Assembly (NCBI GenBank): GCA_946482345.1
Contig: CAMLRJ010000031.1
Coordinates: 1-14,633 of the forward strand
Reading direction: 5' to 3'
DNA from: an uncultured Cellvibrio sp.
GTDB taxonomy: Bacteria; Pseudomonadota; Gammaproteobacteria; Pseudomonadales; Cellvibrionaceae
Length of the DNA: 14,633 nucleotides
Within the stretch, counting starts at the first letter, position 1. Each line of letters opens with the position of its first letter. Shown piece by piece: positions 1 through 6,875 of the stretch. The position numbers and the translations under genes are program-made. The notes below the pieces were generated by a model that was given only the letters and a program-made list of their open reading frames with translations, was not told the DNA's origin and searched no databases.

Positions 1-940
1 TTTCGATATAGTTAAAGCTCCCTGAATCACTGGGCTTAAAACGCTCGTGCCGTGCTGGGGCAACATCACTTATTGTCATGCCATCTATGCCTAGCCGTTC
101 CATCAACTCGCTTACCCTAGGCGCGAAAAACTGAGAATCTAGACGGCCTTTCGTGAACACATCACGACAACTTCGTTCATAGTTAAGAGGTTCGCTAGAA
201 TTCCATGATGATAGATTCATTGCATCAAGCAATCTGGCCTCGGCTTCATTTAAGCGAATTATGGAGTTTTCTCGAAGTCGAAAAGATGTTTCAACTGTAG
301 ACTGCAATAGCCCTTTAAATTTTCCTGTGACTGATAAAGTTTTTAACTCGCGTACTAAAGTGATAGTTAGGTGAGGCTGTGCTGTTTGAGAGCTAGATCT
401 AAGAAGGGCTCGATTAAAAAAATCTGTCTGAAAATAGAGGAAAAGGAAAATTTGATCTTCAGCTGACATATTTGAGGTATTAAGAAATATCAAATCACGA
501 CTAACTGCGGCGGGGCGTGTTACTAATCCTATCCGGGCAATGCTACCGCCCTTTGTAAAGACAATATCGCCAGGCTTTACTTTTAGAAGTGTTGGATATT
601 CACTGCATAAATGTTCTGGAATTGTTTCGCAAGTTTCGTAGTTGATATAGGTGTTCACATCTGCAACACGTAAAAATGGGAAATCCCCACACCCATAATG
701 TGCTTCGATCGATGGATAAAAAGCACTAGCATCAACAGTAAGGCCGATTGATGACATGGCAACGAAAAAATCTCTTCTTGCCATTAATAACTGCTCATCC
801 TCGAGATGCTTTTTTTGGAAATACTCTGGATCAATACGGTGCGTGATCGTTTGGCCAAATGCCTTCTTTGACGAAACTTCAGTGATTTCCAGCCCCTCCA
901 ACAAACGCTTGTAACGCGCTTTATCAAAGGGGCTTAGCGA
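1..940 (-). CDS. Restriction-modification specificity (S) subunit, partial; reached from the upstream gene by a likely -1 frameshift
   Basis: This frame is open from 970 to the window edge, with 313 codons visible from 940. It recognises DNA for the nuclease-methylase encoded just upstream. Counting from the Ser codon at 940, the frame shows two copies of the HsdS half-repeat: RIDPEYF (about 35-41) before target-recognition domain 1 and RLDSQFF (266-272) before domain 2. Domain 1 carries the typical GDIVFTKGGSIARIGLV stretch (about 124-140) and QTAQPHLTI near its end. Domain 2 is cut by the window edge. No ATG, GTG or well-placed TTG precedes the first half-repeat. The first ATG (784) would delete that repeat, although repeat 2 is intact. 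The frame overlaps the end of the upstream gene in the -1 frame, at a slippery T run. I infer translation by frameshift; a one-base homopolymer indel or a non-canonical start are alternatives. The S identity is confident, the start is not. Confidence 0.85.
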
Positions 941-958
941 AAAAAACTTAAGCCCTCT
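891..958 (-). promoter_or_regulatory. Putative programmed -1 ribosomal frameshift signal
   Basis: Reading the minus strand, three elements lie in order. An SD-like AGAGGG is at 958-953. A heptamer T_TTT_TTT is at 946-940, phased exactly as X_XXY_YYZ in the upstream gene's frame. After a 5-nt spacer (CGCTA) comes a hairpin whose outer stem AGCCCCT (934-928) pairs perfectly with AGGGGCT (897-891). An inner stem (921-916 with 908-903, including one G-U pair) has loop GTTACAA. Without slipping, translation adds one Arg codon and stops at TAA 936-934. After a -1 slip it continues as Ser-Leu-Ser-Pro-Phe-Asp into the specificity frame. The layout matches the E. coli dnaX signal. The SD-like element is 6 nt from the heptamer, closer than in dnaX (10 nt). 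Activity is inferred. Confidence 0.6.
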
Positions 959-3288
959 TTTTTGGCAAATTCACAAAAGGCTTCGGCAATACCATCACCG
1001 GTTAGACCGTCATGATTAAACAAGTCATGTTTAACAATTAAGTGACCGTGACTATCAAGCTTTGGTGCATCAAGATTAATTGCTACCTTTTCCAGCTCGT
1101 CTTTGCTGGTTTTGCGTAAGTCAGCAATTTCATCCAAGCGCGCTTGCTGTTTCGCAGTGATTTTGTTGTTGTGTGCCAACTCGCGCAGTTTGTGCTCTTC
1201 TATATCAATTTTGCGCCACTTGGCTTGCAGCTTTTCAATTTCCGCAACTTGTTTGGCACTCATGCAATGGCGTTCAGCCCGATAAATTTTATCGCCAGAA
1301 TTATCTTTGGATGGCTCCTGCATGGTGGCAAAAAATATTGGGTAATCTTCTACTTTCGGGCATAACGGGCCTGCATCTGGGTCGTCGTTCCATTTTTGAA
1401 TAAACAGCACACTTGTTTTGGTGCCAGTGTGTGGCTTGAATACATTTCCGTGCAAGCCGATCACTGCGAGGATACGGCCATGTTCAGCGAGATATTCGCG
1501 CAATGCTTTGTCTGAAGCATTATTGAACCGACCCTGTGGCAATACTACTGCCATACGTCCACCAGGTTTAAGAAATTGTAAATTGCGCTCAATAAATAAA
1601 ATATCGCGGCCAACCTTATTCTGGTTTTTCACCTTCACCTTGCGGTAGGTGTTATCGCCCAGTCGGTAAATTACTTCATGGCTGGCATGCAGGGCCTCTG
1701 GAAAGGTGGGGTTTCGCTTTGTGGCATCGATGATATTAGGATTTACGGAATCGACGTTGTTAATTTTGTCGAAACTGACTGAGCGCGCCAAATCATAACG
1801 GGCAAGAATGCGAGTTTCTTTGATATCGCCTGCGAATGGCGGGTTGGCCATTAGAACGTCAAACTTAAAATCGCGATTTTCATTTTTTGCAGCGCGTAAT
1901 TTGCACATGCGATTCCAGCCTTTGAGATAAATGCTCTGCCAGGTGCGGTCACCAGGGTTTTTATCGTCTCCGGTTTTCTCAAACCAGCGCTCGTAATCCA
2001 ATGTGTTGAGATGCAGTACGTTAGTCTCTCCGTCACCGGCAATAAGGTTGAGAGTTCGACCAACACGTACAGCTTTCTCATCAAAATCAATAGCAAAGAC
2101 TTTATCGACCACGTATTTGGCGTAGCGGCCAGTTTTCTTTTGGGCGGTAAGTAGGTGATCTATAGGATCTTTTAATTCGCGACGGATTTGTTCCCAAACA
2201 TGGAAAATGCCATGCACTGGGAAACCGCAACTGCCCGACGCTGTATCAATCAGTGTCTCATGCTCTTGCGGGTTCATCATTTTGACGCACATGTCGATGA
2301 CATAGCGCGGCGTAAAGTATTGACCTTTTTCACCTTTGCTGGATTTACTGATTAGGTACTCAAACGCCTCGTCCACCACTTCTAGGTTGGAGTTGAACAG
2401 CTTGACCTTTTCCAATGAGGCGACGCATACAGCTAGGTGGCTTGGTGTAAGTTCAATTTTGGAGTTCTCTAGGAATACACCATCCCAAGCATCCTGTGCC
2501 TTCTCAAATAAATCCTGAATTTTGGCTTTGAGTTCGCTTTCGGTATCACCGTAATTTTTGAAGACCAAATGACGCTTTTTATCTTGCCCGCTTTCCATTT
2601 CATCGAAGAGCTTGGTGAAAATGAGTTTGAATACTTCCTCAAATACATCCACCCCGGCATTGGCCAATACTTCGTCCTCCATTTCGAGGATCAGATCTTT
2701 AAGGGACTTGCGTTCATTAACAAGCTTGTCGAGTTTGACAAGATCGTCGATAGTCCAACGTTCAGACAATATGTCGGAGAGTTTTTCATGCGCTGATGGG
2801 ATCGCCGGAATATCTTCGAAATAATTAGGGTCTTTGCGGTGGTAATAGGAAATTTGCTGACCGTTGGTCCATACCCCCATTGGAGCGCCAGTAGCGTGAC
2901 AGTAGCTTTTAAGTTGTTCTTTACCATCTTTTAGTTTGGGCTTTTTGAGCTCCACCAAAATGTAGGGGATTGTCGTCTTGTCTTTATCGAAAATGCAAAT
3001 ATCGGCACGCTTTTTTTCCCGCCCAAACGCTACTGAATACTCAAGTTCCATCCGAGCTACGGGATAGCCCAAGTCATCACGAAGTACTAACAGGTAGAGT
3101 TGACGAATGGCTTCTTCTGGAGTCAGCTTGATGGGTTTTCCGCGAACTATGCAGTTAACATAAGGAACAGGACTTTTTCCGCTATGTTTCAAGGAAATTG
3201 ATGACTCCAGCGTATCAATATGTTTTTGTTTGAACTGATCTAGCCGATAAGCACTATCTTTCAGCAGTTCTATAAGATGAGTTGTCAT
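934..3288 (-). CDS. Nuclease-methylase fusion (RM subunit), type IIG/IIB-like restriction-modification enzyme
   Basis: This 784-residue enzyme should both cleave DNA and methylate adenine at N6, guided by the specificity subunit encoded downstream. Residues about 55-150 resemble the HsdR N-terminal nuclease domain, with the PD-(D/E)XK residues Asp96 (RADICIF) and Glu113/Lys115 (VELKKPK). A linker follows, with many charged helices. The N6_Mtase domain begins near 280: GQYFTP (322-327), SAM-binding motif I DTASGSCGF (348-356) and catalytic NPPF (482-485). Motif I has Ser-Cys in place of the commoner Cys-Gly. Residues about 690-760 look coiled coil. No helicase/translocase domain is present, so this is not a classical HsdR. 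Fusion of nuclease and methylase with a separate S resembles BcgI-type systems. The start ATG at 3288 follows an AGGA about 11 nt upstream. The 3' end contains the slippery T run. Family is secure; cleavage type is inferred. Confidence 0.9.
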   Translation of the reverse strand: MTTHLIELLKDSAYRLDQFKQKHIDTLESSISLKHSGKSPVPYVNCIVRGKPIKLTPEEAIRQLYLLVLRDDLGYPVARMELEYSVAFGREKKRADICIFDKDKTTIPYILVELKKPKLKDGKEQLKSYCHATGAPMGVWTNGQQISYYHRKDPNYFEDIPAIPSAHEKLSDILSERWTIDDLVKLDKLVNERKSLKDLILEMEDEVLANAGVDVFEEVFKLIFTKLFDEMESGQDKKRHLVFKNYGDTESELKAKIQDLFEKAQDAWDGVFLENSKIELTPSHLAVCVASLEKVKLFNSNLEVVDEAFEYLISKSSKGEKGQYFTPRYVIDMCVKMMNPQEHETLIDTASGSCGFPVHGIFHVWEQIRRELKDPIDHLLTAQKKTGRYAKYVVDKVFAIDFDEKAVRVGRTLNLIAGDGETNVLHLNTLDYERWFEKTGDDKNPGDRTWQSIYLKGWNRMCKLRAAKNENRDFKFDVLMANPPFAGDIKETRILARYDLARSVSFDKINNVDSVNPNIIDATKRNPTFPEALHASHEVIYRLGDNTYRKVKVKNQNKVGRDILFIERNLQFLKPGGRMAVVLPQGRFNNASDKALREYLAEHGRILAVIGLHGNVFKPHTGTKTSVLFIQKWNDDPDAGPLCPKVEDYPIFFATMQEPSKDNSGDKIYRAERHCMSAKQVAEIEKLQAKWRKIDIEEHKLRELAHNNKITAKQQARLDEIADLRKTSKDELEKVAINLDAPKLDSHGHLIVKHDLFNHDGLTGDGIAEAFCEFAKKEGLSFFR

Positions 3289-3467
3289 GCTCTTTTTCCT
3301 ATTTAATTGTTCTGTATTTCACAACGCCACACATGAAGCAGTTTCAGTCAATTTGTTCGAAACCCCCAATAGCGATTAAAGCGCCATTTGTTAGCTTGAA
3401 ATGAAGGGGATGTAATCTATCAGTTTGAAGCTTGATGGGCGAGTTTTCACGCGAGGAAGGAAATGGA
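3289..3467. other. Non-coding stretch upstream of the RM gene
   Basis: No coding frame is convincing here. The segment must hold the RM gene's promoter and its SD (AGGAAAAAGAGC just before the ATG at 3288), but I see no well-spaced -35/-10 pair. With the degraded fragment that follows, it makes up the junction between the restriction locus and the rest of the window. Confidence 0.4.
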
Positions 3468-3623
3468 TTAATCACTTAAACTGCGTACATTGAAGTGGTA
3501 TTTGGTAGTTACAGTCCAATCTGAAAAGACTCCGATAACACCGAAGTCTTTCGCTAGTACATCGAGAAGTGTTATCAAATCGCCTTCATTTTTAATGCAG
3601 GGTTGATGCTTTGATACTCTAAG
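3468..3623 (-). pseudogene. 3' fragment resembling a glycerophosphodiester phosphodiesterase C-terminus
   Basis: The minus-strand frame between TAG (3626-3624) and TAA (3470-3468) reads protein-like from about 3590 onward: [17 protein letters not shown], then [17 protein letters not shown] run of hydrophobic helix followed by G(V/I)FSDW resembles the C-terminal end of GlpQ/GDPD-type phosphodiesterases, whose last barrel strand and helix carry a similar G-(L/I/V)-F-(S/T)-D pattern. There is no start codon and the catalytic part is absent, so this is a remnant at most. It lies on the same strand as both neighbours and directly beside the restriction locus, suggesting a past deletion or insertion. 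The family assignment comes from motif memory only. Confidence 0.4.
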
Positions 3624-3701
3624 CTAATCCAATTTCAAATTAGCGGTTATGATTTCTTCACCACTCATGCCGCCACCGTAATTGCCAGAACTGGATTTGA
3701 G
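3624..3701 (-). pseudogene. Detached C-terminal tail of the exported protein, beyond the in-frame TAA
   Basis: Immediately after the TAA at 3704-3702, in the same frame, 25 codons run to a TAG (3626-3624). They encode LKSSSGNYGGGMSGEE followed by IITANLKLD. The alternation of polar and hydrophobic residues, the glycine-rich turn and the strand-like ending look like the natural last beta-hairpin of the upstream protein. A change of a sense codon to TAA, or stop readthrough, would explain it. Alternatively it is chance open frame. Confidence 0.4.
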
Positions 3702-4394
3702 TTACGTGACAAGCAATCGATTGTTGTGAACTGTGTAAGTTTTTTCCACCTCAAAATGAAACTCAAAACCAATCATCAATGCAAATCTTCCCGAGCCTTT
3801 GCCTTTTGAATGGCTTACTAAAGGTACACCCTTTCCGTCTACCCAGATTTTGAAATCGTTTTTAAATTTCTTTAATTTTTTGCGCTCTTCTTCACTTAGC
3901 TTTTCCAAATCAATTCGCAAGTGCAGTAATCGTGCAGGTTTTCCCTGATATAAAAGATTTTCTTCTTTTACCAATTTTGCTTTTCGCAAATCCGCTTCAA
4001 TATCCTTAACCGGATTAAGCAGAACCACCATTTCCTGATAATTAAATCGATTCATGGCTTGAGTTCTGGGAGTTTGTGCTTTCGGGTTTTGTTTTTTGGC
4101 ATCAATCTCTTTATCAATAGCCTCAAGAATTGCCCTTGGATAACGAATTTCCAAGCCTATTTGATTTTGTTCTACCGAAAATTCAGTCGCACCTGTATTG
4201 GTCGTGATTTCACCATCTTCTTCACTATGATTTTTGATGCTGGCATTTATTTTCCCGGTGAACTCAGCGGATTGTGTAAAACTATCTAATGTTTTCTGTA
4301 AATCGCTCAAGCCACTCGCCAAGCTGGTACGACTTAATATAATCAAAACGAATGAAATGACTAACAGCGTTTTAAAACCAATTGACCGATGCAT
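3702..4394 (-). CDS. Exported protein of unknown function, probably truncated by an internal stop
   Basis: The 230-residue product starts at ATG 4394, preceded by GCGGGAAA about 4 nt upstream. A longer open frame to 4484 exists but lacks such a site and would bury the signal sequence. Residues 1 to about 27 form a Sec signal peptide (MHRS, a long hydrophobic core, then SLASG), so it acts in the periplasm or outside. The mature part alternates strand-like segments with a Lys/Glu-rich helix (LEKLSEEERKKLKKFKNDF). Phrases such as GKPARLLHLRID and KIWVDGKGVPLVSHSK suggest a curved beta-sheet protein like the LolA/LolB class, but I do not recognise a family. The frame continues past TAA 3704-3702 for 25 plausible residues. 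It is divergent from the Dabb gene. Function unknown. Confidence 0.7.
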   Translation of the reverse strand: MHRSIGFKTLLVISFVLIILSRTSLASGLSDLQKTLDSFTQSAEFTGKINASIKNHSEEDGEITTNTGATEFSVEQNQIGLEIRYPRAILEAIDKEIDAKKQNPKAQTPRTQAMNRFNYQEMVVLLNPVKDIEADLRKAKLVKEENLLYQGKPARLLHLRIDLEKLSEEERKKLKKFKNDFKIWVDGKGVPLVSHSKGKGSGRFALMIGFEFHFEVEKTYTVHNNRLLVT

Positions 4395-4481
4395 AGCTTT
4401 CCCGCTATAAGGTTTTGTAGAGTTGACGATAGATTGGCTATGGCAAAAATAGTTCAATACCATGATTAAGGTCAGTAAAAA

Positions 4482-4521
4482 CAATCGGTAAAGGTTTTAA
4501 AAACCGATTGCTCCAATCGGG
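4482..4521. repeat. Three alternating CAATCGG half-sites with competing hairpins in a divergent intergenic region
   Basis: CAATCGGT (4482-4489), its inverse ACCGATTG (4503-4510) and CAATCGGG (4514-4521) lie within 40 bp between divergent start sites. The middle copy can pair with either side, so two exclusive hairpins are possible. Read on the minus strand, CCGATTG-GAG-CAATCGG is followed by TTTTT, like a short intrinsic terminator upstream of the exported-protein gene. As DNA, the same half-sites could be an operator for a dimeric regulator acting on both genes. Confidence 0.45.
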
Positions 4522-4579
4522 ATGAATGATATCTTGTCACTACATAAAGTATCCAACCCTTAATTCATCAGGAGTTGTT

Positions 4580-4978
4580 ATGAAATTTGTAACCTTAATC
4601 TTTTGTTTAATAGCCGCTGTTTGTAATGCAGATACATCCAAAACGGAGAAGCCCATGTCACATCAAATCGCTCCTGTTGCTCATCAAGTTTATTTCTGGT
4701 TAAAAAATCCGGATTCAAAAGAAGATCAGCAAAAATTAATCGAAGGCATTAAAACGCTTGCAGCTATACCGCAGGTGAAAGGTTTGCATATTGGTGTGCC
4801 CGCATCAACGGAAAAACGTGATGTGGTGGATAACACTTATGCTGCATCGGAATTATTATTCTTTGCAACGGTTGAAGATGAACAGGCTTATCAGGTTCAT
4901 CCGATTCATCAAGCCTTTATCAAAAACTACAGCCACTTGTGGAGCAAAGTAGTGGTTTATGATTCGATAGCAAAATAA
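4580..4978 (+). CDS. Secreted Dabb-domain (stress-responsive A/B barrel) protein
   Basis: The 132-residue product begins at ATG 4580, 6 nt after a clear SD (CAGGAG). An upstream in-frame ATG at 4526 has no SD and would spoil the signal peptide. Residues 1-17 form a Sec signal (MKFVTLIFCLIAAVCNA), so the protein is exported. The remainder is a Dabb domain (Pfam stress responsive A/B barrel): HQVYFWLKNP near residues 35-44, GLHIGVPAS, ELLFFATVEDEQAY and HPIHQAFI. Dabb proteins are small dimeric ferredoxin-like barrels, often without known catalytic activity; a signal peptide is less usual. The gene stands alone, divergent from the exported-protein gene and about 100 bp ahead of the lipoprotein operon. 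Fold assignment is strong; role unknown. Confidence 0.85.
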   Translation: MKFVTLIFCLIAAVCNADTSKTEKPMSHQIAPVAHQVYFWLKNPDSKEDQQKLIEGIKTLAAIPQVKGLHIGVPASTEKRDVVDNTYAASELLFFATVEDEQAYQVHPIHQAFIKNYSHLWSKVVVYDSIAK

Positions 4979-4993
4979 TTACCGACATACAAA

Positions 4994-5022
4994 TTGTTAC
5001 AAGCGGTTGATCTGAATTAATT
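4994..5022 (+). promoter_or_regulatory. Possible sigma-70 promoter of the lipoprotein operon
   Basis: TTGTTA (4994-4999) and TTAATT (5017-5022) are separated by 17 bp, about 55 bp ahead of the CsgG-family gene. The match to -35/-10 consensus is only fair, so this is tentative. Confidence 0.3.
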
Positions 5023-5076
5023 CCCTATTCAGTTTCACCGGGTAGGATTCAAAAATACTTATCTGGAGGATTTATC

Positions 5077-5730
5077 ATGAATAAAATTTTATTGTCACTG
5101 GTATTTATTTTTTCTTTGGTGGGTTGTGCCACTGAGCAATCCCGCACAGTTGAAACACCAAAACCCGTTAGTTATGCAAATTATCAAGGTGAAAAGAGAG
5201 CGATTGCTGTTGGCAAATTTGATAATCGATCCAGTTTTATGCGCGGGATTTTTTCTGATGGGATTGATCAATTAGGCAGTCAGGCTAAAACCATTTTGAT
5301 TACCCATTTGCAACAAACCGGCCGTTTCAGTGTGATGGACAGGGACAATTTGCAAGCCGCGAGTCAGGAAGCAGAGTTGTTAAAAAAATCGCAAAAACTT
5401 AAAGGCGCCAATTATTTAATTACCGGAGACGTGACTGAATTCGGCCGCAAAGAAGTGGGAGACCAACAGTTTTTTGGTGTTTTGGGCCGAGGTAAAACGC
5501 AAGTTGCTTATTCAAAAGTCAGTTTGAATATAGTGAATGTTGAAACATCCGAAGTTGTTTATTCCGTTCAAGGCGCAGGTGAATACAGTTTGAGTAACCG
5601 CGAAGTGTTGGGCTTTGGCGGCACTGCCAGTTACGATTCCACATTGAATGGAAAAGTATTGGATCTGGCGATTCGCGATGCCGTTAATAAATTGGCCGCT
5701 GCTATGGATTCCGGAGCGATAAGACAATAA
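5077..5730 (+). CDS. CsgG-family outer-membrane lipoprotein
   Basis: The 217-residue protein has a lipoprotein signal ending in the lipobox LVGC, with Cys17 as the acylation site, so it is anchored to a membrane facing the periplasm. The mature part is of the CsgG family: IAVGKFDNRSSF (about 43-54), DQLGSQAKTILITHL, GRFSVMDRDNL, a GANYLITGDVTEFG core, and SLNIVNVETSEVVYSVQGAGEY. CsgG forms the curli secretion pore in E. coli; relatives such as HfaB take part in other envelope assemblies, and no curli genes lie here. The start has an excellent SD (GGAGG, 7 nt spacing). It is followed after 17 bp by the DUF4810 gene and then the DUF799 gene, the order seen in Neisseria NMB1164-1162. The three probably form one complex. 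Confidence 0.88.
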   Translation: MNKILLSLVFIFSLVGCATEQSRTVETPKPVSYANYQGEKRAIAVGKFDNRSSFMRGIFSDGIDQLGSQAKTILITHLQQTGRFSVMDRDNLQAASQEAELLKKSQKLKGANYLITGDVTEFGRKEVGDQQFFGVLGRGKTQVAYSKVSLNIVNVETSEVVYSVQGAGEYSLSNREVLGFGGTASYDSTLNGKVLDLAIRDAVNKLAAAMDSGAIRQ

Positions 5731-5747
5731 ATATTCAGGATAGATTT

Positions 5748-6122
5748 ATGTTGTCACTGCAAATAGCTCGCAAATTATTATTGATTTTAATTCTGCTGGG
5801 GTTGGGAGCTTGCAGCCCCCAACCAAAACCTTTGTATCACTGGGGTGATTATGAAGATCAGGTTTATGCCTATCTGCAGAAAACATCCAGCCCCGAACAA
5901 CAACTGGCAGCGCTTGAAAAAAACCTGCACACCACCAGCAATCCCGCGAATATTCCTCCAGGGTTTTATGCGCATTTGGGATTGTTGTACGGTGAGTTAG
6001 GCCGATATGCCGATATGCAACGAGCATTGGAAACAGAAAAAACCTTATTTCCGGAATCAGCACCTTTCATGGATTTTTTATTGAAAAAGTTTGCGCAGAA
6101 AAAGGATCAACCGCATGAATAA
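5748..6122 (+). CDS. DUF4810-family lipoprotein
   Basis: This 124-residue lipoprotein has a hydrophobic signal and lipobox LGAC (Cys22). The mature part matches DUF4810: PLYHWGDYEDQVYAYL near residues 28-43, then helices containing EQQLAALEKNL, IPPGFYAHLGLLYGELG and a final MQRALETEKTLFPES, reminiscent of a single TPR-like repeat. The function is not known; the family occurs almost always between a CsgG-type lipoprotein gene and a DUF799 gene, as here. SD CAGGA sits 7 nt before the ATG. The last 8 nt overlap the next gene, so translation is likely coupled. Confidence 0.85.
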   Translation: MLSLQIARKLLLILILLGLGACSPQPKPLYHWGDYEDQVYAYLQKTSSPEQQLAALEKNLHTTSNPANIPPGFYAHLGLLYGELGRYADMQRALETEKTLFPESAPFMDFLLKKFAQKKDQPHE

Positions 6123-6777
6123 AGTTCGCTGGACATTATTATTTTTGATTCTGCTAATGACCGGTTGCGTATCCCAGCCACCAAAAGATTATTCTGCATT
6201 CCGGGCAGCCCAACCAAAATCGATTTTAATTTTACCGCCAGACAATCAATCACCGGATGTACGAGCGACTTACGCTATGTTGGCGCAAATGACACGACCG
6301 ATTGCAGAAGCTGGATATTACGTTGTGCCAGTTGCACTGATGGATGCAGCGTTCAGGGAAAACGGCATACATCTTGGTGCAGAAGCCAAAAATATATCAC
6401 CTGAAAAGTTGCGGGAAATTTTTGGTGCAGATGCAGTGTTGTATACCGAAGTGACAAAATATGGTCCGGAATTTAATTTGTTTTCCAGTGAGATAGTCGT
6501 CGCTGCGCGTGCGCGATTAGTGGATTTATATACGGGCCAAGTCTTGTGGACGGGCGAGGCGCGTGCATCCAACGGTGAACATAAAGCCTCGAATAATCAG
6601 GGGGGATTGGCGGGGATGATAATAGGCGCCATTGTTGATCAGGTTATTAATAATCTTGTGGATGATTCCTACAAATATGCCGGTATTGCCAGTCACCGAC
6701 TTTTGTCGCCGGGTCATGAGGGTATTATTTACGGACACAGATCTCCTTACTTCCATCAGGAAAAAATCCCGAAATAA
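6115..6777 (+). CDS. DUF799 / GNA1162-family lipoprotein
   Basis: The start at ATG 6115 gives 220 residues; an upstream in-frame ATG at 6091 would add eight charged residues to the signal. The lipobox is MTGC (Cys18). The mature part carries the DUF799 pattern: KSILILPPDNQSPDVRATY (about 36-54), AEAGYYVVPVALMDAAFRENG, LREIFGADAVLYTEVTKYG and ARLVDLYTGQVLWTGEARA. Neisserial GNA1162 (NMB1162) is an outer-membrane lipoprotein with a TolB-N-terminal-like fold, described as a vaccine-candidate antigen. It is the last gene of the lipoprotein triad and overlaps the DUF4810 gene by 8 nt. A glycine-rich stretch (GGLAGMIIGAIVDQVI) near 160-175 could contact membrane or partner. Its cellular role is unproven. 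Confidence 0.87.
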   Translation: MNKVRWTLLFLILLMTGCVSQPPKDYSAFRAAQPKSILILPPDNQSPDVRATYAMLAQMTRPIAEAGYYVVPVALMDAAFRENGIHLGAEAKNISPEKLREIFGADAVLYTEVTKYGPEFNLFSSEIVVAARARLVDLYTGQVLWTGEARASNGEHKASNNQGGLAGMIIGAIVDQVINNLVDDSYKYAGIASHRLLSPGHEGIIYGHRSPYFHQEKIPK

Positions 6778-6806
6778 TCGCAGACATCACTTTTTAACCT
6801 GCGTTG

Positions 6807-6835
6807 TTTTACATTGAGACCCTCTCACGTATAAA
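6807..6835 (+). promoter_or_regulatory. Sigma-70 promoter of the rhomboid gene
   Basis: TTTTAC (6807-6812) and TATAAA (6830-6835) are spaced by 17 bp, 40 bp ahead of the ATG at 6876. The -10 is strong and the -35 weak. This would separate the rhomboid pair from the lipoprotein operon. Confidence 0.45.
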
Positions 6836-6875
6836 ATCGGTGCCACCCTTCAACACATCCTCAGGGAAGGCATCG

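Noticed and set aside
3288..3361. Sigma-70 promoter for the RM gene (TTGACT on the minus strand near 3350)
   Set aside because: No acceptable -10 lies 16-18 bp downstream, so I do not call it.
3300..3400. TAACAAATGGCGC on the minus strand, reminiscent of one end of an integron attC site
   Set aside because: No matching GTTRRRY end pairs with it at proper distance and no cassette-like array or integrase is present.
5746..6063. 105-codon open frame antisense to the DUF4810 gene
   Set aside because: Overlaps a well-supported lipoprotein gene and shows no protein-like features of its own.
6778..6815. CGCAG/CTGCG hairpin after the DUF799 gene as a terminator
   Set aside because: Only a 5-bp stem with a long loop and an interrupted T stretch; too weak to support.
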